A stretch of DNA of 64,000 nucleotides. It comes from Frischella perrara. Its GTDB lineage: Bacteria; Pseudomonadota; Gammaproteobacteria; Enterobacterales; Orbaceae. The notes under the pieces are model-generated. The model worked only from the letters and a program-made list of their open reading frames with translations. It searched no databases and was not told the origin of the DNA. A program made the translations under genes and the position numbers. Shown piece by piece: positions 1 through 12,100 of this stretch; the first letter of the stretch is position 1, and each line of letters begins with the position of its first letter. The stretch lies in NCBI RefSeq assembly GCF_000807275.1, contig NZ_CP009056.1, positions 927,192 to 991,191 of the forward strand. Direction: 5' to 3'.

Positions 1-1493
1 AGGAAATCAAGGCTATCTATCAGCAAACTCAAGCCACAATAGAATATTTTGTTCATGGTGCACTGTGCGTGGCATTTTCTGGTCAGTGTTATATCTCACA
101 CGCTCATACCGGTCGTAGTGCTAACCGTGGAGATTGTTCGCAAGCATGCCGATTGCCATTCACCTTAAAAGACGAGCATAATCGTGTAGTTGCTTATGAA
201 AAACATTTATTATCAATGAAAGATAATAATCAATCTAATAATTTAATGGCTTTGATTGATGCCGGAGTTCGGTCATTTAAAATTGAAGGGCGTTATAAAG
301 ATATAAGTTATGTAAAAAATATTACGGCCTTTTATCGAAAAAAATTAGATCAAATATTGGAACAACGCGATGATTTAAATTCAGCATCAAGCGGTAAAAC
401 AGAGCACTTCTTCACACCTGATCCCGAACGTACATTTCATCGCGGGAGTACTGATTATTTTGTTAATGGTCGAAAAGGGAATATCGGTGCATTTGATTCA
501 CCAAAGTTTGTAGGTTTGGAAATAGGGGAGTTAATTAAAGTATCCAACAATGCCTTAGATATTCGAAGCAAAACAGCTTTGGTTAATGGTGACGGGTTAA
601 ATGTTAGGGTAAAGCGTGAAGTGGTAGGCTTTAGGGCTGATCGCGTTGAAAAATTATCTGCTGATTGTTATCGAGTGTTCCCTAATGAACTTCCTAAATC
701 ATTAATGACTATTCGGTTACCATCTCCTATCAATCGAAACTTAGATCACGTATGGCAACAAAGTTTATTGAAAGAATCTTGTCAAAGAAGAATTGCTGTT
801 TCGTTTATCCTTTCAAATTGTGAAGGAGGAGTAAGATTGACGGCTAAAAGCGAGGAAGGAATAGAAGTCAACCATAAGCTAATAACTAATTTTGAAATTG
901 CGTTACGAGCTGATAAGGCTTTGCTGAACCTTGAAGAAAGTTTATCGAAATTAGGACAAACTAGTTATTATAGCTCTTCAATTACAATCGATTTATCACC
1001 AATCTATTTTATTCCAAGCAGTCAACTTAATCAGTTAAGAAGAGATGTTATAGAGTTGCTTTCACAAGCAAGAATTAATCAATATCAGCGTAAAAGTCGT
1101 AAAAGCGAAATAACACCAAGACCGTGTTATCCAGAAACCCATTTAACCTATTTAGCTAATGTTTACAATCATAAAGCACGGGAATTTTATCAGCAACATG
1201 GCGTTGAGTTAATAGAAAGTGCATACGAAGCGCATAAAGTGAAAGACGATGTGCCATTAATGATAACTAAACATTGTTTGCGTTTTGCTTTCAATTTATG
1301 TCCAAAACAAGCAAAGGGTATTCAAGGCGTAAAGAATAAAGTTACTCCTATGAAATTAGTGCATAATAATGAAGAGCTTATACTTAAATTTAATTGTAAA
1401 AATTGTGAAATGCAAGTATGGGGAAAAATTAAACCACACGTATTAAAGTTACCTTTATCAGGTAGTGAGCTAATTTTTTTAGATAAAAATTAA
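1..1493 (+). CDS. rlhA: 23S rRNA C2501 hydroxylase RlhA (C-terminal part, cut by window edge)
   Basis: The frame is open from base 3, so the gene begins outside the window; about 496 codons are present against about 653 residues in E. coli RlhA (YdcP). It belongs to the peptidase U32-like family, which makes 5-hydroxycytidine at C2501 of 23S rRNA, with prephenate needed in E. coli. The U32 signature FVHGALC followed by SGQCYIS is visible at bases 45-95, then RGDCSQACRLPF. The order of conserved blocks (EKHLLSMKD, IDAGVRSFKIEGRYKD, RTFHRGSTDYFVN, MITKHCLRFAFNLCPKQ) follows RlhA rather than the shorter paralogue TrhP (YegQ). The cysteine pairs near the C-terminus (FNLCPK, KFNCKNCEMQ) are kept. 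A GTG at base 69 is internal and is not the start. Identification is firm; the N-terminus cannot be judged. Confidence 0.95.
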   Translation, partial: EIKAIYQQTQATIEYFVHGALCVAFSGQCYISHAHTGRSANRGDCSQACRLPFTLKDEHNRVVAYEKHLLSMKDNNQSNNLMALIDAGVRSFKIEGRYKDISYVKNITAFYRKKLDQILEQRDDLNSASSGKTEHFFTPDPERTFHRGSTDYFVNGRKGNIGAFDSPKFVGLEIGELIKVSNNALDIRSKTALVNGDGLNVRVKREVVGFRADRVEKLSADCYRVFPNELPKSLMTIRLPSPINRNLDHVWQQSLLKESCQRRIAVSFILSNCEGGVRLTAKSEEGIEVNHKLITNFEIALRADKALLNLEESLSKLGQTSYYSSSITIDLSPIYFIPSSQLNQLRRDVIELLSQARINQYQRKSRKSEITPRPCYPETHLTYLANVYNHKAREFYQQHGVELIESAYEAHKVKDDVPLMITKHCLRFAFNLCPKQAKGIQGVKNKVTPMKLVHNNEELILKFNCKNCEMQVWGKIKPHVLKLPLSGSELIFLDKN

Positions 1494-1668
1494 CTAAAAA
1501 TGATGCGCTGTACTATGTAGTAATTCAAAAAATTGGGTTAATTTTATCAAAATAAAAATAGTGATTATGCATTATTTAATTAATAAATAAGCCAGCAAGC
1601 ATTAAATCTAAGATTCTAAAATAAATTGCTTAAATTTTAGTTCAATTATTGGGTAGATATAATAATTA

Positions 1669-1704
1669 AACAACCGATATAGTATTAGAACTATATCGGT
1701 TGTT
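1669..1704 (-). terminator. Terminator of htpG
   Basis: A perfect 15-bp inverted repeat (1669-1683 with 1690-1704, 6-nt loop) lies 24 bases beyond the htpG stop. On the minus strand the stem is followed by TTTAATTATT. It could also stop transcription coming out of rlhA, although the plus-strand side has a poor T tract. Confidence 0.75.
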
Positions 1705-1727
1705 GATTACTTATTGCTAACTGCTAG

Positions 1728-3602
1728 TTATTTAGTTAGTAACTTGTTTAAATTTTTGATGAAGTTACTTGGATCATTTAAAGAGCCTTTTTCTGCCAAT
1801 AATGCTTGATCAAGCAACAATTCAACCCAATCTTTAAATTCAGAATCTTCTTGGGTATCAGCTGCTTTTTTCACTAATGCATGATCTGGATTTAATTCAA
1901 AGGTATATTTAATTTCAGGAATCTTTTGACCAGCAGAGGCAAATAATTTAGCCATTTGGGTCGTCATTTCATCATCTGCGGTCGTAACAATTGCAGGCGT
2001 GTCAGTTAAACGATGTGTTAATTTAACATCTTTAACTCTATCACCTAAAATACTTTTTACACGTTCTATAAACGGTTCGAGCTCTTTTTGTGCGTGCTTT
2101 TGTTCTTCACTTTCTTGATCAGCTAGTTTTTCGATTGATTCATCAGATTTACTAACAGATTGGAAGGTTTTACCTTCAAATTCTGTTAAATGGCTCATCA
2201 TCCACTCATCAATACGATCTGACAGAAGTAAAACTTCAATACCTTTTTTATTAAATAATTCAAGATGAGCACTATTCTTCGCAGCTTGATAGCTATCAGC
2301 AGTAATATAGTATATCTTCTCTTGCCCTTCCTGCATGCGGCTAACATACTCTTCTAAAGAAACAGTTTGTGCGTCACTATCATTCTTCGTTGATGCAAAT
2401 CTTAATAATTTAGCTATATTTTCACGGTTAGTGTAATCCTCACCGGTTCCTTCTTTGAGTAATTGACCAAATTCATTCCAAAATTGTTGATATTTTTCAC
2501 TATCATCTTTAGCAAGTTTTTCTAACATTTGTAATACGCGTTTGGTACAAGCATTACGTAAATTTTGAGTTACTTTGCTATCTTGAAGAATTTCACGCGA
2601 TACATTTAAAGGTAAATCGTTAGAATCAATCAAACCTTTGACAAAACGTAAGTAATTTGGCATGAATTGTTCAGCATCATCCATAATGAAAACGCGTTGA
2701 ACATATAGTTTAAGACCATGTTTGTGATCACGATTCCACATATCCCATGGTGCTTTTGATGGTATATATAATAAGCTAGTATATTCTTGTTTGCCTTCGA
2801 CACGATTATGACTCCAAATTAATGGTTCGGCATAGTCATGAGAAAGATGTTTATAGAACTCTTTATATTCGTCATCATTAATTTCACTTTTACTACGCGT
2901 CCAAAGTGCTTGAGCCTTATTAATTTTTTCCCATTTTACTTCACTGCTCTCATCATCTTTAGTTAGAATCTCAACCGGTAAAGCGATGTGATCTGAATAT
3001 TTACTAATAATTGAACGTAAACGCCAATCTTCTAAAAATTCTTTTTCATCGTCTTTTAAATGTAGTGTGATTTCTGTTCCACGGGTATCCTTATTGGCAT
3101 CAGAGAGTGTGTATTCACCTTCCCCAGTAGATTCCCACATTACCGCTTCATCAGATTTAGCTGTTGCAGCGCGTGTTGTAACCGTTACTTTATCTGCAAC
3201 GATAAAAGCAGAATAAAAACCAACTCCAAATTGACCAATAAGCTGACTATCTTTTGCTTGATCACTACCAATTGATTCTAAAAAAGCTTTAGTGCCTGAT
3301 TTAGCAATGGTTCCTAGATTTTCGATGACTTCATCACGAGTCATACCAATTCCATTGTCAGATATAGAAAGTGTTTGGGCATCTTTATTAACCCAAATTT
3401 TTACACCTAATTCACCATCACCCGCATAGAGATCCGGATTTTCTAATGCCTTAAAGCGTAACTTATCAGCAGCATCAGATGCATTGGAAATCAATTCTCT
3501 TAGAAAAATTTCTTTGTTTGAATAAAGTGAATGGATCATTAAATGTAGAAGCTGTTTTACTTCCGATTGAAATCCTCGAGTTTCTTTCCCTTGGTTACTC
3601 AT
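1728..3602 (-). CDS. htpG: Hsp90-family molecular chaperone HtpG
   Basis: ATP-dependent cytosolic Hsp90 chaperone, 624 residues, the same length as E. coli HtpG. The N-terminal GHKL ATPase domain (about residues 1-215) shows [21 protein letters not shown] and [11 protein letters not shown]. The middle domain (about 230-495) contains the conserved segment [10 protein letters not shown] and NVSREILQ. The C-terminal dimerisation domain follows. The ATG at 3602 gives the canonical [19 protein letters not shown] start and is preceded on the minus strand by TGAGGAATTAATCT, a good Shine-Dalgarno. It stands alone, with its own terminator downstream and a sigma-32-like promoter upstream, so it is probably a monocistronic heat-shock gene. 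No key residue appears to be missing. Confidence 0.98.
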   Translation of the reverse strand: MSNQGKETRGFQSEVKQLLHLMIHSLYSNKEIFLRELISNASDAADKLRFKALENPDLYAGDGELGVKIWVNKDAQTLSISDNGIGMTRDEVIENLGTIAKSGTKAFLESIGSDQAKDSQLIGQFGVGFYSAFIVADKVTVTTRAATAKSDEAVMWESTGEGEYTLSDANKDTRGTEITLHLKDDEKEFLEDWRLRSIISKYSDHIALPVEILTKDDESSEVKWEKINKAQALWTRSKSEINDDEYKEFYKHLSHDYAEPLIWSHNRVEGKQEYTSLLYIPSKAPWDMWNRDHKHGLKLYVQRVFIMDDAEQFMPNYLRFVKGLIDSNDLPLNVSREILQDSKVTQNLRNACTKRVLQMLEKLAKDDSEKYQQFWNEFGQLLKEGTGEDYTNRENIAKLLRFASTKNDSDAQTVSLEEYVSRMQEGQEKIYYITADSYQAAKNSAHLELFNKKGIEVLLLSDRIDEWMMSHLTEFEGKTFQSVSKSDESIEKLADQESEEQKHAQKELEPFIERVKSILGDRVKDVKLTHRLTDTPAIVTTADDEMTTQMAKLFASAGQKIPEIKYTFELNPDHALVKKAADTQEDSEFKDWVELLLDQALLAEKGSLNDPSNFIKNLNKLLTK

Positions 3603-3639
3603 AGATTAATTCCTCAAAATTTGTTTAAACTTTGCTTTT

Positions 3640-3667
3640 ATATAAGTATTAAAAATAATTTTTCAAG
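3640..3667 (-). promoter_or_regulatory. Sigma-32 (heat-shock) type promoter of htpG
   Basis: Reading the minus strand, CTTGAAA at 3667-3661 is an exact match to the sigma-32 -35 element. After 14 bases comes CTTATAT at 3646-3640, a partial match to the CCCATNT -10 element. The -10 ends 37 bases upstream of the htpG ATG. htpG is a known sigma-32 target in enterobacteria, so the context supports the call; it rests on sequence matching only. Confidence 0.55.
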
Positions 3668-3815
3668 TCCGTAAATTAAAGATTTAATAATTTAAAATTA
3701 TTAAATCAGCTATCAATTTAGCAAAAGATAAAATAGGGGAGAGAGATGATTTGCTATAATTTAGGATTCTAAAAAGAGAGTAAATTGATAGATTAAAATA
3801 TAAAAATTAAAGCGG

Positions 3816-3863
3816 TTGGTATTAGAAATACCAATGCCAAAACATAATATATTTAGCATTGGT
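3816..3863 (-). terminator. Overlapping hairpins after the adhesin-like gene, probable terminator
   Basis: Two inverted repeats sit just past the stop of the minus-strand gene at 3877. The first is an 8-bp stem 3830-3837/3856-3863 with a long loop. The second is an 8-bp stem 3816-3823/3827-3834 with a 3-nt loop, followed on the minus strand by CCGCTTTAATTTTTA. They share bases and are mutually exclusive. The second one plus its T-rich tail is the more likely terminator. Confidence 0.45.
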
Positions 3864-3876
3864 TATGGATTAGATA

Positions 3877-5247
3877 TTATTTATAAGAAACACAAACTCC
3901 ATTTTTATTTTGCTTTTCATTCTTACAATGGAATGCCGCATCATAAAGATGTAAATCACAATAATCACCATCGTAAGTTAACCAAAGTCGTCTAGTCGTA
4001 TTCGGTCCCGCTTTGCCAGCTGGTGCCCATGAATTAGGATATAGTTCTTGGCTGATTAATCCCCATTCAGACACTAAAGCACCTATTTTTCTATAGAAAA
4101 CACTATCATTCTTCCCTTTAATCACAGCTGCGTTACCAACAAGATCTTCTAATGCAGTAATTTTATATTGATTTTTTCCTTTTGCTGCGCATGCGGTGTC
4201 TATGACTTTTGCATCAGCCACCTGTGAATACTTCTCACTCCATCCTGTGAACCATTTCTTTATTCTAAATGGATAATAGATCTTATTGCCGGAAGTTTTA
4301 TGGGTACCTTCTATTATTACTTCATATCCTTGATCATTTGCTGTAACAAGCTTCCAAACTTCCAAATCATTTTTGGCTGTACTTGTATTGAAATTTATTG
4401 TAACAACATCGTTTGTCAGTTCAAAAGTAACTAATTGGCTTCCTTTTGCTATTCTCCAGTCATAATTGTGAACGAGTCCATTCGATGCTAGTAATAAATC
4501 AAATTTTGCACCATAAAAAGCAGTTTGTGGAAAGTTAAGCGAACTAGAACTACTTGATTGTACCAAGAAACCTTTTTTTGAATCCCATTCATGTTTTTTT
4601 GCATCTTTAGATGCTTGATCGGGTTTTAATGACGCTGGTCTTGCCCAACAGATACCTGAATCATTTAAAATTGTATAAGTTTTTTCAGGTATCTGAGTTA
4701 CAGTTTCATTTGGGTAAGAATTACTGCGCGGAATGCCATATTTAGACGTCAATTTTAGCTTTGAGGTAATTCTGTATTTATAGGGTGCAGTATACTTTCC
4801 AGCTGCTGCTAAAGAGCAAAAGGTATCATTTTCTCCAGGTACAAATACGACTTCTTTACCTTTTTTGTCAGTATAAAGCCATTGAACCGTGGGGGTTGAA
4901 TCCAGAGTTAGTTCTCCAAATTGATCTCCCTCACTATCAAAATATTCACTGACCGGTTGTTTTAATAATGTGGCAGGTTTAAATAGTTTTTTAAATGGAT
5001 ACGCAGGATTGATGGGTAAATTTCTTATATCTTTATCGCCATAATAATTTCCACTGTTATTATTATTATTAACATCGGTAAAATGAATACCAAATAAATC
5101 TAAATTGGTAATTTTATCTTCAATAGCGCTAGTCAAAGTTGGTTTTTCACCTACTATTTCATTTTTAGATGATATATTCAAACTGGCGACGCCGCTAGAT
5201 AGGTGAAATATTAGTAAACATACTAATGACTTGATTCCCTTTTGCAT
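3877..5247 (-). CDS. Secreted adhesin-like protein with Ig-like and C-type-lectin-like C-terminal modules
   Basis: 456 residues with a Sec signal peptide: charged MQKGIK, a hydrophobic stretch, and likely cleavage after GVA near residue 21. The N-terminal 200 residues are not recognised and include an asparagine run (VNNNNNSGN). Residues about 225-335 contain a serine run, then NFPQTAFYGAKFDLLL and end in YYPFRIKKWF, the pattern of the Ig-like repeats of intimin/invasin-type adhesins. The last 120 residues have the spacing of the invasin-type C-type-lectin-like module (ACAAKGKNQYKITALEDL, LVSEWGLIS, RRLWLTYDGDYCD, FHCKNE, GVCVSYK), with four cysteines that could form two disulphides. There is no beta-barrel, LysM or sorting signal, so how it stays on the surface is unknown. 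Domain calls are by eye; function (adhesion) is inferred. A duplicated 5' end lies immediately upstream. Confidence 0.6.
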   Translation of the reverse strand: MQKGIKSLVCLLIFHLSSGVASLNISSKNEIVGEKPTLTSAIEDKITNLDLFGIHFTDVNNNNNSGNYYGDKDIRNLPINPAYPFKKLFKPATLLKQPVSEYFDSEGDQFGELTLDSTPTVQWLYTDKKGKEVVFVPGENDTFCSLAAAGKYTAPYKYRITSKLKLTSKYGIPRSNSYPNETVTQIPEKTYTILNDSGICWARPASLKPDQASKDAKKHEWDSKKGFLVQSSSSSSLNFPQTAFYGAKFDLLLASNGLVHNYDWRIAKGSQLVTFELTNDVVTINFNTSTAKNDLEVWKLVTANDQGYEVIIEGTHKTSGNKIYYPFRIKKWFTGWSEKYSQVADAKVIDTACAAKGKNQYKITALEDLVGNAAVIKGKNDSVFYRKIGALVSEWGLISQELYPNSWAPAGKAGPNTTRRLWLTYDGDYCDLHLYDAAFHCKNEKQNKNGVCVSYK

Positions 5248-5489
5248 AGTTCTCTTATTATTTATTAGAATAGTAATTATTAAATCAGTTTAGGTTTAGG
5301 TAACTAAGATTATATTAATTTTTTTATTATTATTTATAAAGTGCCTTGTCACCAAACTAATGACTTGATTCCCCTTAGCATAGTTTTCTTATTATTTATT
5401 AGAATAGTAATTATTAAAGCAGTTTAGATTTAGGTAACTAAGATTGTGTGATTTTTTTTATTATTATTTACGAAGCGTCTAGTTACAAA
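5222..5489. repeat. 134-bp direct tandem repeat over the adhesin gene 5' end
   Basis: Two adjacent copies, 5222-5355 and 5356-5489, can be aligned without gaps along their full length with a modest number of substitutions. Copy 1 covers the first nine codons of the gene at 3877-5247, its ribosome-binding region and about 110 bases upstream. Copy 2 repeats all of this, including an ATG, but its reading frame stops after ten codons. The pattern suggests duplication of the gene, or of its promoter and leader, followed by loss of the rest of the upstream copy. Confidence 0.85.
5349..5381 (-). pseudogene. Ten-codon 5' remnant of a duplicated adhesin-like gene
   Basis: In the second copy of the 134-bp repeat the minus strand reads MLRGIKSLVW and then TGA, against MQKGIKSLVC in the intact gene. 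The start context and upstream sequence are conserved, so it may still be transcribed and translated as a short peptide. It reads most naturally as the leftover beginning of a paralogue removed by recombination between tandem copies. A leader peptide role cannot be excluded. Confidence 0.55.
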
Positions 5490-5498
5490 AATTAATTA

Positions 5499-5536
5499 AA
5501 AATATAGCTAAAACAAGATTGTTTTAGCTATATTTT
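5499..5536 (-). terminator. Terminator of gapA
   Basis: A perfect 17-bp inverted repeat (5499-5515 with 5520-5536) with loop AGAT starts 17 bases after the gapA stop. On the minus strand it is followed by TTTAATTAATTTTTG. The core stem is TATAGCTAAAACA. Confidence 0.85.
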
Positions 5537-5552
5537 GCATTATAAACTCAAA

Positions 5553-6926
<1,374 letters not shown>

Positions 6927-8951
6927 GTGCGTTTAAATTCAAGTCAACAACAAGCAGTAGAATATGCTACAGGTCCTTGTCTTGTTTTAGCGGGAGCAGG
7001 TTCCGGTAAAACACGTGTCATAATTAATAAAATTGCTTATTTAATAAAAATAAAAGAGTATCAGCCTAAACATATTTATGCAGTGACTTTTACTAATAAA
7101 GCTGCACGAGAAATGAAAGAGCGGATAGCACATTCTCTTGGTAGGAAAGAAACAAGAGGGCTAAAGATTTCGACTTTTCATACACTAGGATTAGACATTA
7201 TTCGTAAAGAATATAAGCATATTGGCATAAAAAGTAATTTTTCGTTGTTTGATGATCATGATCAGTTTGCATTAATTAAAGAATTAACAGAGCAATATCT
7301 TGACGGCGATAAAGATTTAATAAATCAATTACGTAGTTACATCTCGAATTGGAAAAATGATCTTATTGACGCAAGTTTAGCTATGGCTAACGCAAAAACA
7401 AAAAAAGAAAAACTATTTGCTCAATGTTACAAATTGTATGAAATACAACAAAAATCTTGTGGTATTTTGGATTTTGATGATTTAATTTTATTACCCACTT
7501 TATTGCTGAAAAATAATGAACAAATACGTGAAAAATGGCAAAATCGTGTGCGTTATTTATTGGTTGATGAATATCAAGATACTAATACTAGCCAATATGA
7601 ATTAATTAAGTTGTTAGTAGGGACGCGCGCTAACTTTACGGTTGTGGGTGATGATGATCAGTCAATTTATTCTTGGCGTGGAGCTAGACCACAAAATTTA
7701 ATTTTACTAAGTCAAGATTTTCCTAATCTCAATGTCATTAAACTTGAACAGAATTATCGATCCTCTGGGCGAATATTAAAAGCTGCAAATATTTTAATAG
7801 AGAATAATCCCCATTTGTTTGTAAAAACATTACATTCTGAATTGGGCTATGGAGACTTAATTAATGTTATATCAGCTAATAATGAAGAAGATGAGGCTGA
7901 AAAAATTGTAAATCACCTTATTGGACATCGTTTTACTACGGGGAGTCGTTATGGTGATTATGCAATTTTATACCGAGGTAATCATCAATCACGTTTAGTT
8001 GAAAAGGTGTTAATGCAAAGTCGAATTCCTTATCGAATTTCAGGTGGAATTTCTTTTTTCTCTCGTAGTGAAGTCAAAGATATAATGGCCTATTTACGAT
8101 TGTTAGTTAATCTAGATGACGATAATGCTTTCATACGGATTATAAATACACCTCGTCGAGAAATTGGTCCTACAACATTACAGAAATTGGGTGAGCTTGC
8201 TGAAAAACGTTCGCAAAGTTTGTTTAAAACTGCTTTTGATCCAGAAATAACAGAAATATTATCACCTAAAAGTTTAAATACATTAGTTAGTTTTGTTGAA
8301 TGGTTTAATCAGCTTTCTAAGCAAGCTCAATCTGAGCCCATGCCAGCCGTTTATGAATTATTGCACAATATTGATTATGAGAGCTGGTTATATGAAACAT
8401 CACCTTCTCCAACAGCTGCTCAAATGCGCATGAAAAATATAAATCAACTAACCGATTGGTTAGACGAAATGCTAAAAGGCGACGAGATAGAGGAACCATA
8501 TACTCTGGCTGATGCTGTCGCTCGATTTACTTTACGAGATATGTTAGAGCGAAATGAAAACGAAACTGAGCAGGATGAAGTGCAGCTTATGACGCTACAT
8601 GCTTCTAAAGGTTTGGAGTTTCCTTACGTTTATTTAATTGGTATGGCTGAGGGGTTATTACCTCATCAAAATAGTATTGATGAGGATAATGTTGAAGAAG
8701 AGAGACGATTAGCTTATGTAGGTATAACGCGTGCACAACAACTGTTAACTTTTTCTTATAGTAGAGAGCGTAGGCAGTTTGGTGAAACGAGTTACTTAGA
8801 GCCAAGTCGATTTTTATATGAATTACCCCAAGATGATTTGAATTGGAGTCTAACTAAACCAAATACAACACCTGAACAGCGGTTACAGAAGAGTAAGAAT
8901 CATCTTGCTAAGTTGAAAGCTCAAATTTTCAAAGCTAAAGATAATAGTTAA
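6927..8951 (+). CDS. rep: ATP-dependent DNA helicase Rep
   Basis: Superfamily 1 3'-5' helicase that helps replication forks past protein roadblocks. 674 residues against 673 in E. coli, starting with GTG; the N-terminus [20 protein letters not shown] matches the family start and rules out a later ATG. Helicase motifs in order: Walker A GAGSGKTR (about residue 24-31), [31 protein letters not shown] (motif II), [14 protein letters not shown] (motif III), EQNYRSS (IV), [17 protein letters not shown] (V) and [14 protein letters not shown] (VI). The C-terminal tail [12 protein letters not shown] resembles the PriC/DnaB-interacting tail of Rep. UvrD is excluded by the overall alignment to Rep. It is followed by a bidirectional terminator facing acrB. 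Confidence 0.97.
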   Translation: MRLNSSQQQAVEYATGPCLVLAGAGSGKTRVIINKIAYLIKIKEYQPKHIYAVTFTNKAAREMKERIAHSLGRKETRGLKISTFHTLGLDIIRKEYKHIGIKSNFSLFDDHDQFALIKELTEQYLDGDKDLINQLRSYISNWKNDLIDASLAMANAKTKKEKLFAQCYKLYEIQQKSCGILDFDDLILLPTLLLKNNEQIREKWQNRVRYLLVDEYQDTNTSQYELIKLLVGTRANFTVVGDDDQSIYSWRGARPQNLILLSQDFPNLNVIKLEQNYRSSGRILKAANILIENNPHLFVKTLHSELGYGDLINVISANNEEDEAEKIVNHLIGHRFTTGSRYGDYAILYRGNHQSRLVEKVLMQSRIPYRISGGISFFSRSEVKDIMAYLRLLVNLDDDNAFIRIINTPRREIGPTTLQKLGELAEKRSQSLFKTAFDPEITEILSPKSLNTLVSFVEWFNQLSKQAQSEPMPAVYELLHNIDYESWLYETSPSPTAAQMRMKNINQLTDWLDEMLKGDEIEEPYTLADAVARFTLRDMLERNENETEQDEVQLMTLHASKGLEFPYVYLIGMAEGLLPHQNSIDEDNVEEERRLAYVGITRAQQLLTFSYSRERRQFGETSYLEPSRFLYELPQDDLNWSLTKPNTTPEQRLQKSKNHLAKLKAQIFKAKDNS

Positions 8952-9085
8952 GCTTGAAGTTGTTATGTGATTTATCAAGTTTTTGTCGTAAAAATACCAG
9001 TTAACATCTAGTTTACTAGCTTTATTTCTCAATTATCTCATTAGATGAAGCATTTCGCCGATTTTGGAATAAAAAATTGATATAA

Positions 9086-9109
9086 AAAATGCGCCTATTG
9101 GCGCATTTT
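9086..9109. terminator. Bidirectional terminator between rep and acrB
   Basis: A perfect 10-bp stem AAAATGCGCC/GGCGCATTTT with loop TATT. A-rich and T-rich flanks lie on both sides, so it can end both rep (plus) and acrB (minus), which converge here. Confidence 0.85.
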
Positions 9110-9126
9110 AAATTTAGTGGGAAATA

Positions 9127-12100
9127 CTAACTTTCTAAAGTTGTCTTTTTCTCTTCTTTTTTACGATCAAACCTTTTTACAAAAGTAGTCAAATATAAGA
9201 AGAATAATGGAATATAGAATATTGCAATGAAAGTTGCAGTAACCATACCACCAATAACACCTGTACCAACAGAATTTTGACTTGCAGAGCCCGCTCCTGT
9301 ATTAACCGCAAGTGGAAATACCCCAAGGATGAAAGCAAATGAAGTCATCAAGATTGGTCGTAAACGTAATCGACATGCTTCTAATGTTGCATCCATAATA
9401 GATTTGCCTTCTTTAAGAATCGCATCTTTAGCAAATTCTACTATTAATATTGCATTTTTAGCTGTTAATCCTAACGTTGTTAACAATCCTACGAAGAAAT
9501 AAATATCGTTCTCTAAATTAAACATAGAGGTTGCAACTACGGTACCAAATATTCCGACTGGAATTGTTAATAGTACAGAAATTGGAATTGTCCAGCTTTC
9601 ATAAAGAGCGGCTAGTGCTAGGAATACCACAATAAGGGATATAAACATCAACATTGCTTTTTGGGAACCGGTTTCACGTTCTTGATATGATAAACCTGTC
9701 CAATCGTAAGTAAATCCACGAGGCAATTGCTCAGAAATTTGCTCCATAATCGCCATTGCTGAACCCGAACTTTCTCCCGGAATTGCGCTACCACTAATTT
9801 CCATCGCGGAAACACCATTATATCGCACTAATGATGGTGAACCGAAGGTTTTTGTAGTTTTAGCAAAGGCATCATAAGGAACCATATCACCATTATCATT
9901 TTTAACATGCCAAATACTGAAATCATCCGGTAACATGCGATAATCTGCATCTGACTGTACATAGACTTTTTTCACTCGGTTGTTATAAACAAAGTCATCA
10001 ATGTAAGCTGAACCTAGTGCTGTGGATAATACACTATTTACCGAACTGACTGAAACACCTAATGCTTGAGCTGTTTCAAAATCGACATCAATTTTGTATT
10101 GAGGGACATCAAGCATACCGCCAGGTCTAACTTGAGTTAGTTGAGGATTATGCATCGCTCTTATAAGGGTTTGATAAAATGCCCCAATTAGCGCATCATG
10201 TCCATTTCCAGCACTATCCATCAATACATATGAGAATCCATTAGCCATACCTAGCGACGGTACCGCTGGTACATTAACGGCAAAGCTACGCGCTTCAGTA
10301 ATCGTTGCTAAGAAACCATTTGCTCGACCTAATATTGAGGCAATTTTTTGCTGCTTATTAGTTCTGAGTTCCCAATCTTTTAATTTGATAAAGCCCATAC
10401 CTACATTTTGACCGCGTCCAGTCAAGCTAAATCCTGCAACAGTAAAGGTTTCTTTAACTGAATCAGCTTCTTGAGTTTTAAAATAATTAGTCGCTCTTGT
10501 TAAGACACTTTCAGTTTGATCCAGTGTCGAACCAGGAGGTAGTTCTACAATCATTATAACAACGCCCTGATCTTCATTAGGTAAGAAAGATGTTGGGAGT
10601 TTGTAATAACCTACAACGAAAATACCGACAATGACTAAATAACCAATCATGCTAATGAAAGGATGTTTTAATGTGCTTTTTACACCTTTTTCGTAAGCTT
10701 TTTGGCTAGCATTAAATACAGAATTGAAATAATAAAAAACCTTATTAATAAACCATGATATCCAACTAAACGGCGGATATTGGTATATTTTTTGAAAAAT
10801 AGTTTTCTTTTCTAAACCATTTTTTGATGGTGCTTTTAAAATTTGTACACATAATGCAGGTGTTAAAATGATTGCCATTAACACCGATAAAACCATTGAA
10901 GTAACAATTGTAATTGAGAATTGGCGATATATCCCACCAGCTGCGCCACCGAAAAATGCCATTGGAATAAATACTGCAGATAGAACTACAGCAATCCCTA
11001 TAAGAGCTGAAGAGATTTGCTCCATTGATTTAACAGTTGCATCATACGGAGACAAATGCTCTTCATGCATTATACGTTCAACGTTTTCGATAACAACGAT
11101 TGCGTCATCCACTAACAACCCTATCGCTAAGATCATCGCGAACATGGATAACGTGTTAATAGTAAATCCAGTAATATATAAGACCGCAAATGTACCTAAT
11201 AACACAACAGGCACAGTAATTGTAGGGATGATTGTGGAACGAAGGTTCTGTAAGAATAAGAACATAACGAACACAACCAAAACTATCGCATCTATTAACG
11301 TTTCAACAACATTGTCAATTGATAGTTTTACAAACGGCGTAGTGTCGTAAGGAAAATCGTATTTAATGTCGTCTGGGAAAATCTTTGCCAATTCTGCTAA
11401 TTTAGCATCCACTGCATCAGATGTATCAAGTTGGTTGGCACCAGTAGCCAAATAAATAGCTAAACCGCTGGAAACTTGCCCATTATAACGCGATAAGAAG
11501 TTATAATCCGCAGCACCTAATTCGACTCTGGCAACATCTTTCAATAGTAAATTGGAACCATCTGTATTAACGCGTACCAAGATATTTTGGAACTGTTTCG
11601 GCGTTTTCAAGCGTGATTGTGCTGTAATCGTAGCATTTAACTCTTGTCCACCAGAAATAGGGTATGCACCTAATTGTCCCGCTGTAACTTGAGCATTTTG
11701 AGCCTGAATGGCAGCAATTATTTCTTGAGTAGATAGTTTAAAATAGTTCATTTTATTAGGATCAAGCCAAATGCGCATCGCATATTCTGAACCAAATAAA
11801 GTGGTATCACCAACACCTTGTACCCGACGAAGTGGGTCTTGAACAGTTGAATAGATAAAGTCGGCGATATCTGCTTGGGTTTTCTTAGGATTGGTAGAGT
11901 AAAAACCAATAACTTTTAAAAAGTTGGTGTTATTTTTCGCTACTGATACGCCATTTTTTTGCACGCTGTCAGGAAGACGAGATTTAACACTTTCAACCTT
12001 ATTTAAAACTTGTACCTGAGCAAAATCGGGATCGGTACCTGGTGCAAAGGTAAGCGTAGTTTGTACAATACCTTGTGCACTACTGGTAGATTTCATATAA

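Noticed and set aside
10868..11350. A 160-codon open frame on the plus strand opposite acrB
   Set aside because: It is antisense to conserved AcrB codons, lacks a ribosome site and has no recognisable protein features; a shadow frame.
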